A stretch of 64,000 nucleotides of DNA from Cognaticolwellia beringensis. Lineage in GTDB: Bacteria > Pseudomonadota > Gammaproteobacteria > Enterobacterales > Alteromonadaceae. The translations under genes were made by a program, and so were the position numbers. Below are positions 26,892-38,383 of the stretch, piece after piece. A model generated the notes under the pieces. That model saw nothing but the letters and a program-made list of their open reading frames with translations, did not search any database and was not told the DNA's origin. Within the stretch, counting starts at the first letter, position 1. The number at the start of each line of letters is the position of its first letter. The stretch lies in the NCBI RefSeq assembly GCF_002076895.1, contig NZ_CP020465.1, positions 1,612,001-1,676,000 of the forward strand, read 5' to 3'.

Positions 26892-28031
26892 ATGAATAAT
26901 AAATTGCGCTATATTGGCCTAATGTCAGGCACTAGCGCTGACGGTATTGATCTTGCGTTGGTTGAATTTGACGCTGAACAACAGCTACAAGCCAACGGAG
27001 CTAATTTACTCGCCAGTTATTATCAAGCTTACGATAATAATACTCAGCAAAAAATAATGAGTTTGTATAACGCAAGTGCCAATGAAATTGATCGTGCTGG
27101 TAGTCTCGATATGGAATTAGCACAACAATTTGCTCTAGCGGTTACAAAATTTTTACAGCAAGAAAATTTAGCTGCAGCGGATATCACCGCTATCGGATGC
27201 CATGGTCAAACTATTCGGCATCGCCCAGTTAAAAATCAAGAAATAACAACGCCTTTTACCTTGCAAATAGGCTGTTTACAAACCTTAGCTTTACTAACCG
27301 GTATTCGCGTGGTTGGTGACTTTAGAACGAAAGATATCGCCTTAGGAGGCCAAGGTGCGCCATTAGTGCCTGCTTTTCATCAAGCCATTTTTGGCTCAAC
27401 TGAAAAAGATGTTTTTGTGGTCAATATCGGCGGCATTGCAAACATTACCTTTCTCCCCTCAAATGCGCCACACCAAACCATCGGTTTTGACACTGGCCCC
27501 GGCAATGCATTGATGGACTATTGGTTTGCACAACATCAATCAGGCCGATATGACGCTAATGGCCAATGGGCCAATTCAGGTAACATTTGTCATCGTCTAC
27601 TACGGACAATGTTAAGCGACCCTTACTTCGCTCAAACCGCCCCTAAAAGCACCGGACGTGAGTACTTCAATAGTCAGTGGTTGGCAAAATTCACGGATAA
27701 AAGCACACTACCTCCTGCGGATATTCAAGCAACATTAACCGCATTAACCGCGGAAAGTATCGCACATGAAATAGGCCAACTAAGTACGAAGTCTGACGTA
27801 TATATTTGTGGTGGTGGCATTGAAAATGACTACTTGGTTTCACTGTTAAATCATAAGCTTACTAAACATTCGTTAGTGAATACTCATACAAAAAACATAA
27901 ATAGTGATTCACTAGAAGCTATGGCTTTTGCTTGGTTAGCCTTCGCATTTGATAAAAATATTTATGGCAACATTCCAGCGGTAACAGGGGCTAGCAAGCA
28001 GGCGGTTTTAGGTATTAGCGCCCAACCATAA
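26892..28031 (+). CDS. anmK: anhydro-N-acetylmuramic acid kinase
   Basis: A 379-residue kinase that converts 1,6-anhydro-MurNAc to MurNAc-6-phosphate in peptidoglycan recycling. Motifs: GLMSGTSADGIDLAL at 9-23, GCHGQTIRHRP near 102-112, GDFRTKDIALGGQGAPLVPAF near 141, GFDTGPGNALMDYW near 198, and CGGGIEN near 305. Full length for the family. It follows the peptidase gene with no room for a promoter. Confidence 0.95.
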   Translation: MNNKLRYIGLMSGTSADGIDLALVEFDAEQQLQANGANLLASYYQAYDNNTQQKIMSLYNASANEIDRAGSLDMELAQQFALAVTKFLQQENLAAADITAIGCHGQTIRHRPVKNQEITTPFTLQIGCLQTLALLTGIRVVGDFRTKDIALGGQGAPLVPAFHQAIFGSTEKDVFVVNIGGIANITFLPSNAPHQTIGFDTGPGNALMDYWFAQHQSGRYDANGQWANSGNICHRLLRTMLSDPYFAQTAPKSTGREYFNSQWLAKFTDKSTLPPADIQATLTALTAESIAHEIGQLSTKSDVYICGGGIENDYLVSLLNHKLTKHSLVNTHTKNINSDSLEAMAFAWLAFAFDKNIYGNIPAVTGASKQAVLGISAQP

Positions 28032-28033
28032 AA

Positions 28034-28141
28034 ATGACTAGATCTGAATATTTTTCTCTTTATAATAAACCGTTCCCGTCGAAAAAAAGCACGTTAGCTG
28101 CAGAATATTTGAACTATTTTAAGAATAGATATTCTAAGTAA
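28034..28141 (+). CDS. possible 35-residue protein after anmK
   Basis: An ATG two bases after the anmK stop opens 35 codons (starts MTRSEYFSLYNKPFPSKK, ends NRYSK). The composition is protein-like and the spacing suggests coupling, but no ribosome site or family is visible. It may be a chance ORF. Confidence 0.35.
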   Translation: MTRSEYFSLYNKPFPSKKSTLAAEYLNYFKNRYSK

Positions 28142-28207
28142 ATAACATAGATAGTTTGCTTAATCGAAAGCACAGTTCGGTATTCGACAATAAACGAGGA
28201 GGAAACG

Positions 28208-28399
28208 ATGGAATTTAACGACATACATATTGGTATGAAATGCGGTAGTAAAAAAGGTAGCGGTACAGTTACTTGGATCGATGGTTCAACCCGCACTATT
28301 TATATGGCAAATACTGATAGTAATAACAGTTTTGAAGTCGGCTTTGAAGAGATTATTGAAGATCCTCAAGCGCACAACAAAGAAGATACCTACTACTAA
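28208..28399 (+). CDS. 63-residue acidic protein, unknown
   Basis: A short gene with a very strong ribosome site (GAGGAGGAAACG just before the ATG) and its own intrinsic terminator. The protein has alternating strands (G-M-K-C-G-S-K-K-G-S-G-T-V-T-W-I-D) then an acidic C-terminus, which would suit a small SH3-like barrel. No family recognised. The strong translation signals support a real, well-expressed gene. Confidence 0.72.
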   Translation: MEFNDIHIGMKCGSKKGSGTVTWIDGSTRTIYMANTDSNNSFEVGFEEIIEDPQAHNKEDTYY

Positions 28400-28425
28400 G
28401 TTTTCTATTCGGCTTACCTAGTAAT

Positions 28426-28451
28426 AAAAAAGCTCCCTCGGGAGCTTTTTT
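28426..28451. terminator. bidirectional intrinsic terminator
   Basis: AAAAAAGCTCCC / GGGAGCTTTTTT with a 2-base centre, symmetric A and T runs. It ends the 63-residue gene and could also end any minus-strand transcript coming from 28.5-28.6 kb. Confidence 0.88.
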
Positions 28452-28966
28452 ATTGCCCACGTTTTATTTACGACAACAGTCGCTATAGCTTTCCTTTACA
28501 GTTCTTTAGCAATTTCATTGATTTGCTCGTCTATTTTATGCACAGGAATTCGGTCAAATATAAGGCATTGATTATAATAACTAGCGTTTATCAGTAGTAA
28601 ATAAATAACGCAGTCGTTGGCTACTTCAATCAATATAAGTGCTCAGATAATAAGTCAGGTTAAGATTAAATGTGATCCATAAATTGAATCTATCGGTATC
28701 TATAAACAGTAAATTACAAAATAGTAATTACAATTTAATTAATAAGGTGGCCTATTAAGGCTTAGAAAATAGCCCAACATTAGGTATAAATATCAGGTAT
28801 CTATGCTAATAACTCGTTATTCATGATCATATTATCCTGCATGACTAACAAGCTTTACTTATGCAGCTATAATGACTAAATAAGTAACGTATTAGTAGTG
28901 AGCTATTTTAACCAACTTAGATAATGAGTAACAATGATATAAGTTTCAATTTGAATCAAAGGAGCA
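28452..28966. other. gene-poor stretch with one weak minus-strand frame
   Basis: About 515 AT-rich bases. On the minus strand, 28496-28633 forms a 45-codon frame from a TTG (MIEVANDCVIYLLLINAS..., ending VHKIDEQINEIAKEL) that stops 45 bases before the bidirectional terminator. The tail looks like a protein C-terminus, so this may be the end of a lost gene. The remainder shows nothing I recognise. Confidence 0.3.
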
Positions 28967-29866
28967 ATGATGAATATTTTGATCACAGGCGGTAGTGGAC
29001 TGATTGGGCAAGCACTAATCCAACATTTGAATGCCGATCGCATTATTGTTTTAACTCGTAGTCCAGAAAAAACCACAAAGTTACTACCTGAAAATATTGA
29101 ATTAATCACAACAATTGATGATGTAGACTTTAATGATCTTGATGTTGTAGTCAATTTAGCCGGTGAAGCCATTGTTGATAAAAGGTGGTCAAATGCGCAG
29201 AAAGCTATTATTTGCCAAAGTCGCTGGCAAATAACCCGAAGCTTAGTTGAAAAAATACAAGCCGCGACTAAACCGCCTCATAGTTTTATATCGGGCAGTG
29301 CTATCGGCTTTTATGGTCGCCAAGGCGCTGTAGAAATCGATGAGAGCTATCAAGATGTACATGATGAGTTTAGTCATCATATTTGCCAGAAATGGGAGCA
29401 AATAGCGCTACAAGCTGAATCTGAACAAACGCGCGTTTGTCTGATAAGAACAGGCATTGTTTTAGCTAATAACGGCGGTGCTTTAGAAAAAATGCTACTA
29501 CCTTTCAAACTCGGCCTTGGCGGCCCCATAGCCAGTGGTGAGCAATTTATGTCATGGATACATATTGATGACATGGTTGCCGTTTTATTAGCCGCTATCT
29601 ACCAAACTGCGTTTTCTGGGCCTATTAATGCCACTGCGCCTGTGCCCGTGTGTAATCAGCAGTTTTCAGAAACCTTAAGTGCCGTACTTGGGAGACCTTG
29701 TATATTCAGGGTTCCTGGCTTTATATTACGAATATTAATGGGTGAATCAGCAGATTTAATTTTGTATGGACAAAATGTTATACCAAAAAAACTGCTTAGC
29801 AATAACTTTAAGTTTCAATATCCCACTTTAGAAATAGCCTTAAAACAACTATTAACACCAACTTAA
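28967..29866 (+). CDS. TIGR01777-family NAD(P)-dependent epimerase-like protein (YfcH type)
   Basis: A 299-residue extended short-chain dehydrogenase fold. The nucleotide loop is GGSGLIGQALI at 8-18; NLAGEAIVDKRWS near 65-77 and SGSAIGFYG near 110-118 are family signatures; the C-terminal DUF1731 part contains V-P-G-F-I-L-R-I-L-M-G-E. E. coli YfcH and human SDR39U1 belong here; the substrate is unknown. AAAGGAG precedes the ATG. Confidence 0.9.
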   Translation: MMNILITGGSGLIGQALIQHLNADRIIVLTRSPEKTTKLLPENIELITTIDDVDFNDLDVVVNLAGEAIVDKRWSNAQKAIICQSRWQITRSLVEKIQAATKPPHSFISGSAIGFYGRQGAVEIDESYQDVHDEFSHHICQKWEQIALQAESEQTRVCLIRTGIVLANNGGALEKMLLPFKLGLGGPIASGEQFMSWIHIDDMVAVLLAAIYQTAFSGPINATAPVPVCNQQFSETLSAVLGRPCIFRVPGFILRILMGESADLILYGQNVIPKKLLSNNFKFQYPTLEIALKQLLTPT

Positions 29867-30026
29867 ATGTCTTATTGAACAGCCTTATTTCAAGTCGACA
29901 TTTTACGAATTGAATTAAGTCAGTGAGCAATTATAAGTAAGAATAATATTAGCCTAAATAAGCACATTGATAGTGCTAGAGCGAATATTGACATATCCAT
30001 AAAAATCACCAAATAAGCGACTTGTA

Positions 30027-30938
30027 ATGAACGAAATAAATGACCCAGAAGTGCCTAAAATTGTCTCAGCCGATGGCGAGCCACTATTCGAAGAGCACAC
30101 TGCAGAGCGAAGTAAAGAACGTGTAAAAGAGAGCAGCGAATATGTGCCCGTCATAATTAAACGTACTGATGAAACCCTTCGCCATCCTGATGATATTTTA
30201 GAGAAAGCAATAGAAGAGGGTCTTGAACAGTTAGTTCGACCAGGTTTATCACTCTTTCTCTCCGCTATTGCTGGCGGCATGATCATTTGCTTTACCGTCA
30301 TGGCTGTTGGTGTCATGGCTACTATTGTTGGAGATCTTGATTCTGGCTTTAATCGTATTCTGGTTGCACTTGTTTATCCATTAGGCTTTATTTTGTGCAT
30401 TTTAAGCGGCACCCAGCTATTTACCGAGCACACTGCTACCGCCTTTTACCCAATACTAGACAAACGCGCTAAACTAACCGTCATGCTCAAATTATGGGCA
30501 ATTGTAATTTCAGGAAACTTATTTGGTGGCTTGATAAGTGCCGGATTACTCAGCGCTGCAGACGATGTGATTCATGCCGCTGATGGCTACCTTGTTATTG
30601 CGCAACACATGTTAGCATACGAATATAGTACTTTGCTTGTCAGTGCTATTCTCGCAGGCTGGCTTATGGCCCTTGGTGCTTGGACAATTTTATCTACCTC
30701 TTCAACAGCCAGCCAAATTTTGTGTATTTACATTGTTACCTTTGTTATTGGTGTTGGTGGTTTACATCACTCTATTGCAGGATCAGTTGAATTGTTCGTT
30801 GCTCTGTTTACATCTAACGCCCTTGCGGTAAGTGATGTAGCTATGACAATTGCAGTGATATTATTAGGGAATGCTTTTGGAGGTAGTGTATTTGTTGCGT
30901 TGCTCAATCATGGGCACATACGCGCACTCAACAAATGA
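30027..30938 (+). CDS. formate/nitrite transporter family protein (YfdC-like)
   Basis: A 303-residue protein with a hydrophilic N-terminus of about 75 residues and six membrane helices. The FNT helix 2 and helix 5 breaks are visible as G-T-Q-L-F-T-E-H near 130 and V-G-V-G-G-L-H-H-S-I-A-G-S near 247-259, the latter containing the pore His region. The long N-terminus and E-K-A-I-E-E-G start of the domain fit the YfdC branch rather than FocA or NirC. The ion carried is not known. Confidence 0.85.
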   Translation: MNEINDPEVPKIVSADGEPLFEEHTAERSKERVKESSEYVPVIIKRTDETLRHPDDILEKAIEEGLEQLVRPGLSLFLSAIAGGMIICFTVMAVGVMATIVGDLDSGFNRILVALVYPLGFILCILSGTQLFTEHTATAFYPILDKRAKLTVMLKLWAIVISGNLFGGLISAGLLSAADDVIHAADGYLVIAQHMLAYEYSTLLVSAILAGWLMALGAWTILSTSSTASQILCIYIVTFVIGVGGLHHSIAGSVELFVALFTSNALAVSDVAMTIAVILLGNAFGGSVFVALLNHGHIRALNK

Positions 30939-31163
30939 TTAATGCCAATTGGGTATACATTAAAAATAACGGACTTAAACATAATGAACAGTCCAGTGAA
31001 TGTGCTAAAAGCTGGGGAAATATTTGAAAAATTATGATTTATATCGTAGTGCAAGCTTTTTCAACTGTATTACCCGCGTCGATACAGATATTTACCGCAA
31101 ATAAGCCTTCTATGAATGGTGAAATATAATTGGCTTTACCATTTATACAGCATAAAAAAACAA

Positions 31164-31189
31164 AAAACCCACTAGTAACAGTGGGTTTT
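31164..31189. terminator. intrinsic terminator of ssb
   Basis: Stem AAAACCCAC / GTGGGTTTT with an 8-base loop. On the minus strand it lies 45 bases after the ssb stop and is followed by T6-G-T7. Confidence 0.88.
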
Positions 31190-31233
31190 ATCGTTTTCGA
31201 TGTTTAGCTTAACAAAAACCTATCTTTAGTACG

Positions 31234-31923
31234 TCAAAACGGAATGTCGTCATCAAAATCAATGGTTGGTTCTTGTGGGTTTACTTTAGGTGCATTCTGT
31301 TGGAAGCCACCTTGCTGTTGTTGAAATCCACCAGACTGTTGTTGAGGTGCAGACTGCTGTTGGAAACCACCTGATTGTTGTGGAGCTGACTGCTGTTGTG
31401 CTGGTTGTTGAAAACCACCACTTTGTTGAGCAGGTTTGTTATAAGCTTGTTGTGGCGCTGCTTGCTGATTATATCCACCACTTTGTTGTGGTGCAGCAGC
31501 TTGTTGTTGGAAACCACCTGATTGTTGAGGAGCTTGTTGATTAAAGCCACCTGCACCAGCACCAGCACCGCTACCACCACGTGAATCTAACATCTGCATA
31601 GTGCCGTTAAAGCCTTGAACTACTATTTCAGTAGTATATTGGTCTTGGCCTTGTTGGTTTTGCCACTTACGTGTTTGCAAAGATCCTTCAATATAAACTT
31701 TAGAGCCTTTCTTTAAATATTCACCGGCGATTTCAGCAAGTTTTCCGAACATGACTACACGGTGCCATTCAGTTTTTTCTTTTTGTTCACCCGTTTGCTT
31801 GTCTTTCCAACTTTCAGAAGTTGCAATAGTAAGGTTAGCTACCCCACCACCGTTAGGCATAAAACGTACTTCAGGGTCTTTCCCTAAGTTACCTAAAATT
31901 ATTACTTTATTGACACCAGCCAT
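31234..31923 (-). CDS. ssb: single-stranded DNA-binding protein with long Gln/Gly-rich linker
   Basis: SSB coats single-stranded DNA and recruits partners through its C-terminal tip. I place the start at the ATG at 31923 ([14 protein letters not shown]), with AGGAT upstream; a longer TTG start at 31929 is unlikely. The OB fold spans residues 1-110, with [16 protein letters not shown]. Residues about 115-215 are a low-complexity linker of Gly-Gly-Phe-Gln-Gln, Ala-Pro-Gln-Gln-Ser repeats, and the end is the partner-binding tip DFDDDIPF. At 229 residues it is longer than E. coli SSB (178). Unlike in E. coli, it is not next to uvrA. Confidence 0.95.
   Translation of the reverse strand: MAGVNKVIILGNLGKDPEVRFMPNGGGVANLTIATSESWKDKQTGEQKEKTEWHRVVMFGKLAEIAGEYLKKGSKVYIEGSLQTRKWQNQQGQDQYTTEIVVQGFNGTMQMLDSRGGSGAGAGAGGFNQQAPQQSGGFQQQAAAPQQSGGYNQQAAPQQAYNKPAQQSGGFQQPAQQQSAPQQSGGFQQQSAPQQQSGGFQQQQGGFQQNAPKVNPQEPTIDFDDDIPF
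31275..31575. repeat. low-complexity repeats encoding the SSB linker
   Basis: Degenerate repeats of 24-39 bases built around TGTTGTTGG and GGTGGATTTCAACAG-like units (minus-strand sense) encode the Gln/Gly-rich linker. The units vary enough in third positions to suggest age, yet keep the amino-acid pattern QQSGGFQQ. Confidence 0.7.
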
Positions 31924-32215
31924 GAACAAAATCCTATATTTGCAGTAAAGTATTACTTTACCAATTTAACACTTTCTGAGCGTCAGCTCGCTCAGAATAT
32001 TTATTTTTAATAACGATAAACAGATTCTATCATTAGATGTAAAAAATTTCGCTAGATTTACGGTTTTTTTATTAAATATTTTATCCAACTTAAGCAAATT
32101 ACGATGCACATGAATAGAGTTATTTTAAGAGCACTCGCTGGCTTTCAGTGCGGTCAATCATGCAATCTTAATCATGATTAGCCTGAGAATACATTCGTAG
32201 TATTTCTAATGCTGT

Positions 32216-32608
32216 TTAAGCAAAAGAGTGCTCTTTCATACTATTGATTGTCGCATCTGCAATCTTTTGCGACTTTTTAGTCTGATGGTCAAAATGCACC
32301 ATAACAGCGGTACCCGATGCACATTTTTTATCTTCCTGCCATGCTTCTTGATAGACATCAAAAGAGCTATTTCCAATGCGGCTAATATAAGTTTTTAACT
32401 CTACATCAGCGCCATATTGTAATTCAGCATGGAACTCAACGGTGGTCTTAGCTAAAATTAACTTCCAATTTTTTACACTAAGATCAGGGGTAAACCATTT
32501 AAAAACAGGATCTCTAGCGCCCTCAAACCACTGTGCAACTACGGTATTGTTGATATGACCTAAACCATCTGTTTCACAAAATCTTGGTTTTATACTTTCT
32601 TTAATCAT
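32216..32608 (-). CDS. hot-dog acyl-CoA thioesterase (YbgC/4-HBT type)
   Basis: A 130-residue hot-dog fold enzyme that hydrolyses acyl-CoA thioesters. The active-site pattern is C-E-T-D-G-L-G-H-I-N-N (residues 11-21), with the catalytic Asp at 14, then WFEGARDP and the strand Y-I-S-R-I-G-N-S-S-F. Closest in layout to the 4-hydroxybenzoyl-CoA thioesterase family; the acyl group cannot be told. It stands alone. Confidence 0.85.
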   Translation of the reverse strand: MIKESIKPRFCETDGLGHINNTVVAQWFEGARDPVFKWFTPDLSVKNWKLILAKTTVEFHAELQYGADVELKTYISRIGNSSFDVYQEAWQEDKKCASGTAVMVHFDHQTKKSQKIADATINSMKEHSFA

Positions 32609-32820
32609 TATGATTCTCTACATTGTTTTTTCGAAATATTTGTATTTAAATCACAAAGTGTATATTTTTAATAGCTTGATTTATCGTGACTAAAACAACC
32701 ATGGTAAACACTTTATAAATAAAATTTATGACAACATTCTACAGAGATTTACCGACAAGGTAATTAAATTAGTAGCCGTTTGTTGTATGCTGAGTTCAGA
32801 TTAATAATAAGAATATAACT

Positions 32821-33519
32821 ATGACAGATTTTATTGAAGTATACCCTGATGCACTTAGCCCAGAGTTTTGTGAAAAATTTATTCAAGATTTTGATAACAG
32901 CAATCATAAAGTGCCCGGAAGAACGGGTAACGGTGTTGATACCACAAAAAAACTCAGTCAAGATATTTACCTCAACCAACATGCTGAATTTCAGCCTGCG
33001 TTACAAACAATTTTACAAGCCTGTGGCGAGCATATTACCGATTATATTGGCAAATATTTCTTTAGCTTAATTGGTGGTATTTCATTAACCGTTCAACACC
33101 CTAAAACCAAACAGCCCGTAGTATTAACAGTTGATAATTTTGAAGAAGTTGGCAAACCAAATTTATTTAATTTGATAAAATATTTGTTCAATTTGGCGCC
33201 TGTAAATGGTCAGCGGTATGAGCAAGGCAAGGGGAACTATGGCTATTGGCACTCGGAAATTTTTCCACAACTGGGTGAGAATAAAGCGCTGCATCGGGTG
33301 CTACTGTTTATAATTTATTTAAATGACGTTGAAGAAGGTGGCGAAACAGACTTTTATTATCAAAATAAAAGCATTAAACCTAAAGCCGGCAGTATGATTA
33401 TTGCTCCATGCGGCTTTACCCATACACACCGAGGTAATATACCTATTTCATCGAATAAGTATGTGCTAACGTCTTGGATGAGCTTTAATCCGGCACAGCA
33501 AATATATACCTCAAGTTAG
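32821..33519 (+). CDS. 2-oxoglutarate/Fe(II)-dependent oxygenase (prolyl-4-hydroxylase fold)
   Basis: A 232-residue protein with the double-stranded beta-helix core. Metal ligands appear as H-x-E (YWHSEIF near 141-147), the distal His in FTHTHRGNIP near 199-208, and the 2-oxoglutarate-binding Lys/Arg downstream. LLFIIYLNDVEEGGETDFYY is typical of the P4H superfamily. HxE in place of HxD is less usual. The N-terminus (A-L-S-P-E-F-C-E-K-F-I-Q) matches the family start. The substrate is unknown. Confidence 0.85.
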   Translation: MTDFIEVYPDALSPEFCEKFIQDFDNSNHKVPGRTGNGVDTTKKLSQDIYLNQHAEFQPALQTILQACGEHITDYIGKYFFSLIGGISLTVQHPKTKQPVVLTVDNFEEVGKPNLFNLIKYLFNLAPVNGQRYEQGKGNYGYWHSEIFPQLGENKALHRVLLFIIYLNDVEEGGETDFYYQNKSIKPKAGSMIIAPCGFTHTHRGNIPISSNKYVLTSWMSFNPAQQIYTSS

Positions 33520-33645
33520 CAATTGGCTTTTCCCATGAACAGCCATTTGTTATTAACATTTTTGAAAAATAAAGTTATGCTCATCTTATCATTAGCAGTA
33601 ATAGTGAGCTATCAAACTCACTTTAACGGAACTAATTAATATTTT

Positions 33646-34401
33646 ATGGATAAAATAATTATATGTATCGCGGCTCTTTTCATGGGTCATAGCTTTGCAG
33701 CACAGCCGTTACCTGTATTAACCGTTGCGAGCGAGGAATGGCAGGAATACACCAACGCTGATGGTACAGGCACATACTGGGATATCGTCAGAGCGGTGTA
33801 TGGAAAGCACTATCAATTAGAGTTTATATCAACTAGCTGGAGTCGTGCGCTAACTTTAGTAGAAACGAGACGTGCAGATATACTTGTTGGCAGCTATAAA
33901 AACACAAATCGTAAGCTGATTTTTCCACAGCATCATCTAGATATTGAATATCCGCTGTATGCTATTTTTGATAAGAACGTTCATAACATTAAAGGTATTG
34001 ATGACTTAGCTGGCCTCACTGTAGCGGGTAAAAAAGATTATGGTCTACAAAAATTTTTACCAAGCAGTAGTCATTTTTATGGCGTAGGCTACATTGATAA
34101 TGTCGCTAAGCTGATTGAAAAAAAACGTGTAGATCTTGCCGTTGCCTATCAAACCAATTTATATTTAGCAGACCCCGACAAGCGTTATAGTCATCAAATC
34201 ATAGGGACTGAAGCGCCTTTATATCTAGCTTTTAGCCATTCAGCTAAAGGTGAAAAACTTAAAAAACTTTATGACCAGAAAATTCTCAAGTTAGTTGCTG
34301 ATGGCACATTAAAACAGTATTTTATTAATGTAGACGAATACCAACATGCCCAACTAGACACTATATTACCGCCAAAGCCTTCCTTACCTGTGCAAAAATA
34401 A
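33646..34401 (+). CDS. orphan periplasmic substrate-binding protein (SBP_bac_3 type)
   Basis: A 251-residue secreted protein with a short signal peptide (about 1-18, ending FAAQP). Family 3 binding-protein features: LTVASEEWQEYTN, W-D-I-V-R-A-V-Y, then TSWSRALTLVETRRADILVG and a hinge near LTVAGKKDYG. No transporter genes adjoin it. Its type is the same as the protein at 5552-6301, but the two are not close copies. The ligand is unknown; an amino acid is usual for the family. Confidence 0.8.
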   Translation: MDKIIICIAALFMGHSFAAQPLPVLTVASEEWQEYTNADGTGTYWDIVRAVYGKHYQLEFISTSWSRALTLVETRRADILVGSYKNTNRKLIFPQHHLDIEYPLYAIFDKNVHNIKGIDDLAGLTVAGKKDYGLQKFLPSSSHFYGVGYIDNVAKLIEKKRVDLAVAYQTNLYLADPDKRYSHQIIGTEAPLYLAFSHSAKGEKLKKLYDQKILKLVADGTLKQYFINVDEYQHAQLDTILPPKPSLPVQK

Positions 34402-34429
34402 AAAAGCATAATGAAACATTATGCTTTTT
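34401..34429. terminator. intrinsic terminator
   Basis: Stem AAAAAGCATAATG / CATTATGCTTTTT with a 3-base loop directly after the binding-protein stop. It can also serve the convergent pssA. Confidence 0.88.
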
Positions 34430-34468
34430 AGCCGCTAAGCTTGTAAAATTTGGTATTAAAACTAAATG

Positions 34469-35800
34469 CTAAAGAAAACGTTTTAGCAACCTATCTACTT
34501 GCGTCATACGTAGTCTTTTCAGAAGTTTACGAGGTTTTTCAGGGTAGTTTTGCACGCTTTCAATCTCAGATGATTGACGTATGATTTTTGTATTTTGGGT
34601 AATACGCTTAAACTCTTCAGCAAATTTATCTGCTATCTCACCTTTTTCGTCATCAAGTAAGATACCATTTTCCAAATCTAACGCCCAAGCTCTTGGATTA
34701 AGATTACTGCCCGTTAACAAGTGATATCGTTCATCCACCACCATGCCCTTTAAATGGAAGCTATTATTATCGTGTTGCCATAACCTCAACGATAAAGTGC
34801 CATTGTCTAAATATTTTTGACGTTTAGCCAAAAAGCTCGCGAGTAAACGTTCATAAATATAAGGCACAATTTCAACCGTTGAAAACGTTGCTTCATCGGC
34901 ATTATAAAAGTCATTGGCTTTTTTATCACCTACGGTCAAGATAACTTTAACCCCGCGTTTTAGCGCGGCATCTACATCTCTTAATAAAGGCTTAGGTAAG
35001 TTAAAGTAAGGTGTAAAAATAACTAAAGTATTACGACTACTGCGCACTAAATCTCGGATCACCCGGTTTAATTGGTTACCCCTTCGACCACAACCAACAA
35101 ACATCGAGGCTTGAATATTAGTAGATTCAGTGCCAATTTTATTGGCACTGAACGGGCGATACTTTGATGATTTTAATAAGCGAGTTAAACGAAGGATATT
35201 GCGTTTTATTACCTTGTTGTCTGGTAACTCCCCTTGGTTTAATAGTGGGGCCAAGTTTGAATCGATAAAGTAACGCTGGAGATACTGGCAAAAATTATCA
35301 GCTAAGGCTTGATTATTTAGGCGATAGTAGCGATCAAGACGATATCGCCCTGTTTGTTGCAGGTATACATCATTAATACTGGCGCCAGTATAAAGTAGCA
35401 CGTTGTCGATCACCATGCCTTTTAAATGCAAAACACCGAGTAACTCTTTACGCTTAACGGGCACACCATAAATGTTAATTGAAACTTGATGTTGTTGTTC
35501 AAGTGCTAAATAAAGATCTCGATTTCCACCAGATAGTTTATCACCAATCAATCCGCGTTGTGCACGATGAAAATCTACAAACAAACAAATATCTAATGTG
35601 GGGATTTTTTGCTTTGCCTGATATAAAGCTGCCAGTATTTCTCTGCCAGCTGCATCGTCTTGTATATAAAGCGCTGAAATGTAAATGCGTGATTTAGCCT
35701 GGGAAATTTCTGCCAAAAGTAGCTGTTTAAAATCAGCTGCACTGTGGGCAATGTCTATATCTGCGGCTGCAATCCCAGCAGTAGAATTAACGGTTACCAT
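34469..35800 (-). CDS. pssA: CDP-diacylglycerol-serine O-phosphatidyltransferase (PLD superfamily)
   Basis: A 443-residue member of the phospholipase D superfamily, matching E. coli PssA in length (451). It makes phosphatidylserine, precursor of phosphatidylethanolamine. Two HKD-type motifs are visible: HLKGMVIDNVLLYTGASIND near 143-162 and FHLKGMVVDERYHLLTGSN near 350-368. The C-terminal basic segment should bind anionic membrane. E. coli PssA shares this soluble, membrane-associated type. No partner genes nearby. Confidence 0.92.
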   Translation of the reverse strand: MVTVNSTAGIAAADIDIAHSAADFKQLLLAEISQAKSRIYISALYIQDDAAGREILAALYQAKQKIPTLDICLFVDFHRAQRGLIGDKLSGGNRDLYLALEQQHQVSINIYGVPVKRKELLGVLHLKGMVIDNVLLYTGASINDVYLQQTGRYRLDRYYRLNNQALADNFCQYLQRYFIDSNLAPLLNQGELPDNKVIKRNILRLTRLLKSSKYRPFSANKIGTESTNIQASMFVGCGRRGNQLNRVIRDLVRSSRNTLVIFTPYFNLPKPLLRDVDAALKRGVKVILTVGDKKANDFYNADEATFSTVEIVPYIYERLLASFLAKRQKYLDNGTLSLRLWQHDNNSFHLKGMVVDERYHLLTGSNLNPRAWALDLENGILLDDEKGEIADKFAEEFKRITQNTKIIRQSSEIESVQNYPEKPRKLLKRLRMTQVDRLLKRFL

Positions 35801-36015
35801 ATTATCGGTTATCCGCTAGCACGATGGCTAAATTAGGAGTTTTATTTTTATTCATTCAATCTAGTCATTTATTTCTTTATAGTAAACTGAGTTAATTGTA
35901 CCGCAAGTTCTTCTGCGAGTTGAGAAATATTAATCTCAGTATGTGAACACTTTGTTTTTTTGCCTTAAACTATCACGAATCTTAACTATATTAAGTATTT
36001 TTTGAGTTCAAAATA

Positions 36016-36071
36016 AAAAATGCAGATGCTGTTCAAGCTTTTTAAAGCGCATGAACAACATCTGCATTTTT
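36016..36071. terminator. long hairpin terminator after fadH
   Basis: Arms AAAAATGCAGATG and CATCTGCATTTTT, extended by TGTTC / GAACA after one mismatch, loop about 18. It lies 13 bases after the fadH stop on the minus strand with T5 following. Confidence 0.85.
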
Positions 36072-36083
36072 CTAGTAAAACCG

Positions 36084-38120
<2,037 letters not shown>

Positions 38121-38383
38121 TCACTTTTTGGTTGTTATTCTAATGTATAGCAATAGTATTATCTAAAGCTAGTTCATATTTTTTGGTTGAGCTTATTAAT
38201 ATATAAAATATCTGCAAGTAAGATAAAACTCAAGCTTTATTTTGACACCTGTCAGATAGCCACAATAGCCGGGTGACTTCCAGATTGCTCAAAGCACTGG
38301 TTTACTTTCGATTTATTCTACGTATGCTGAGTTGTAGCAATCAGGAGCAGCAATAGCGAGAAATGTTATCTACATCGACAAAA

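Noticed and set aside
31281..31580. 99-codon minus-strand and 84-codon plus-strand ORFs over the ssb repeats
   Set aside because: They are alternative-frame readings of the Gln/Gly repeats of ssb, low complexity and without start signals.
33536..33640. 34-codon hydrophobic ORF before the binding-protein gene
   Set aside because: No ribosome site, and the sequence is AT-rich spacer; no reason to prefer it over chance.
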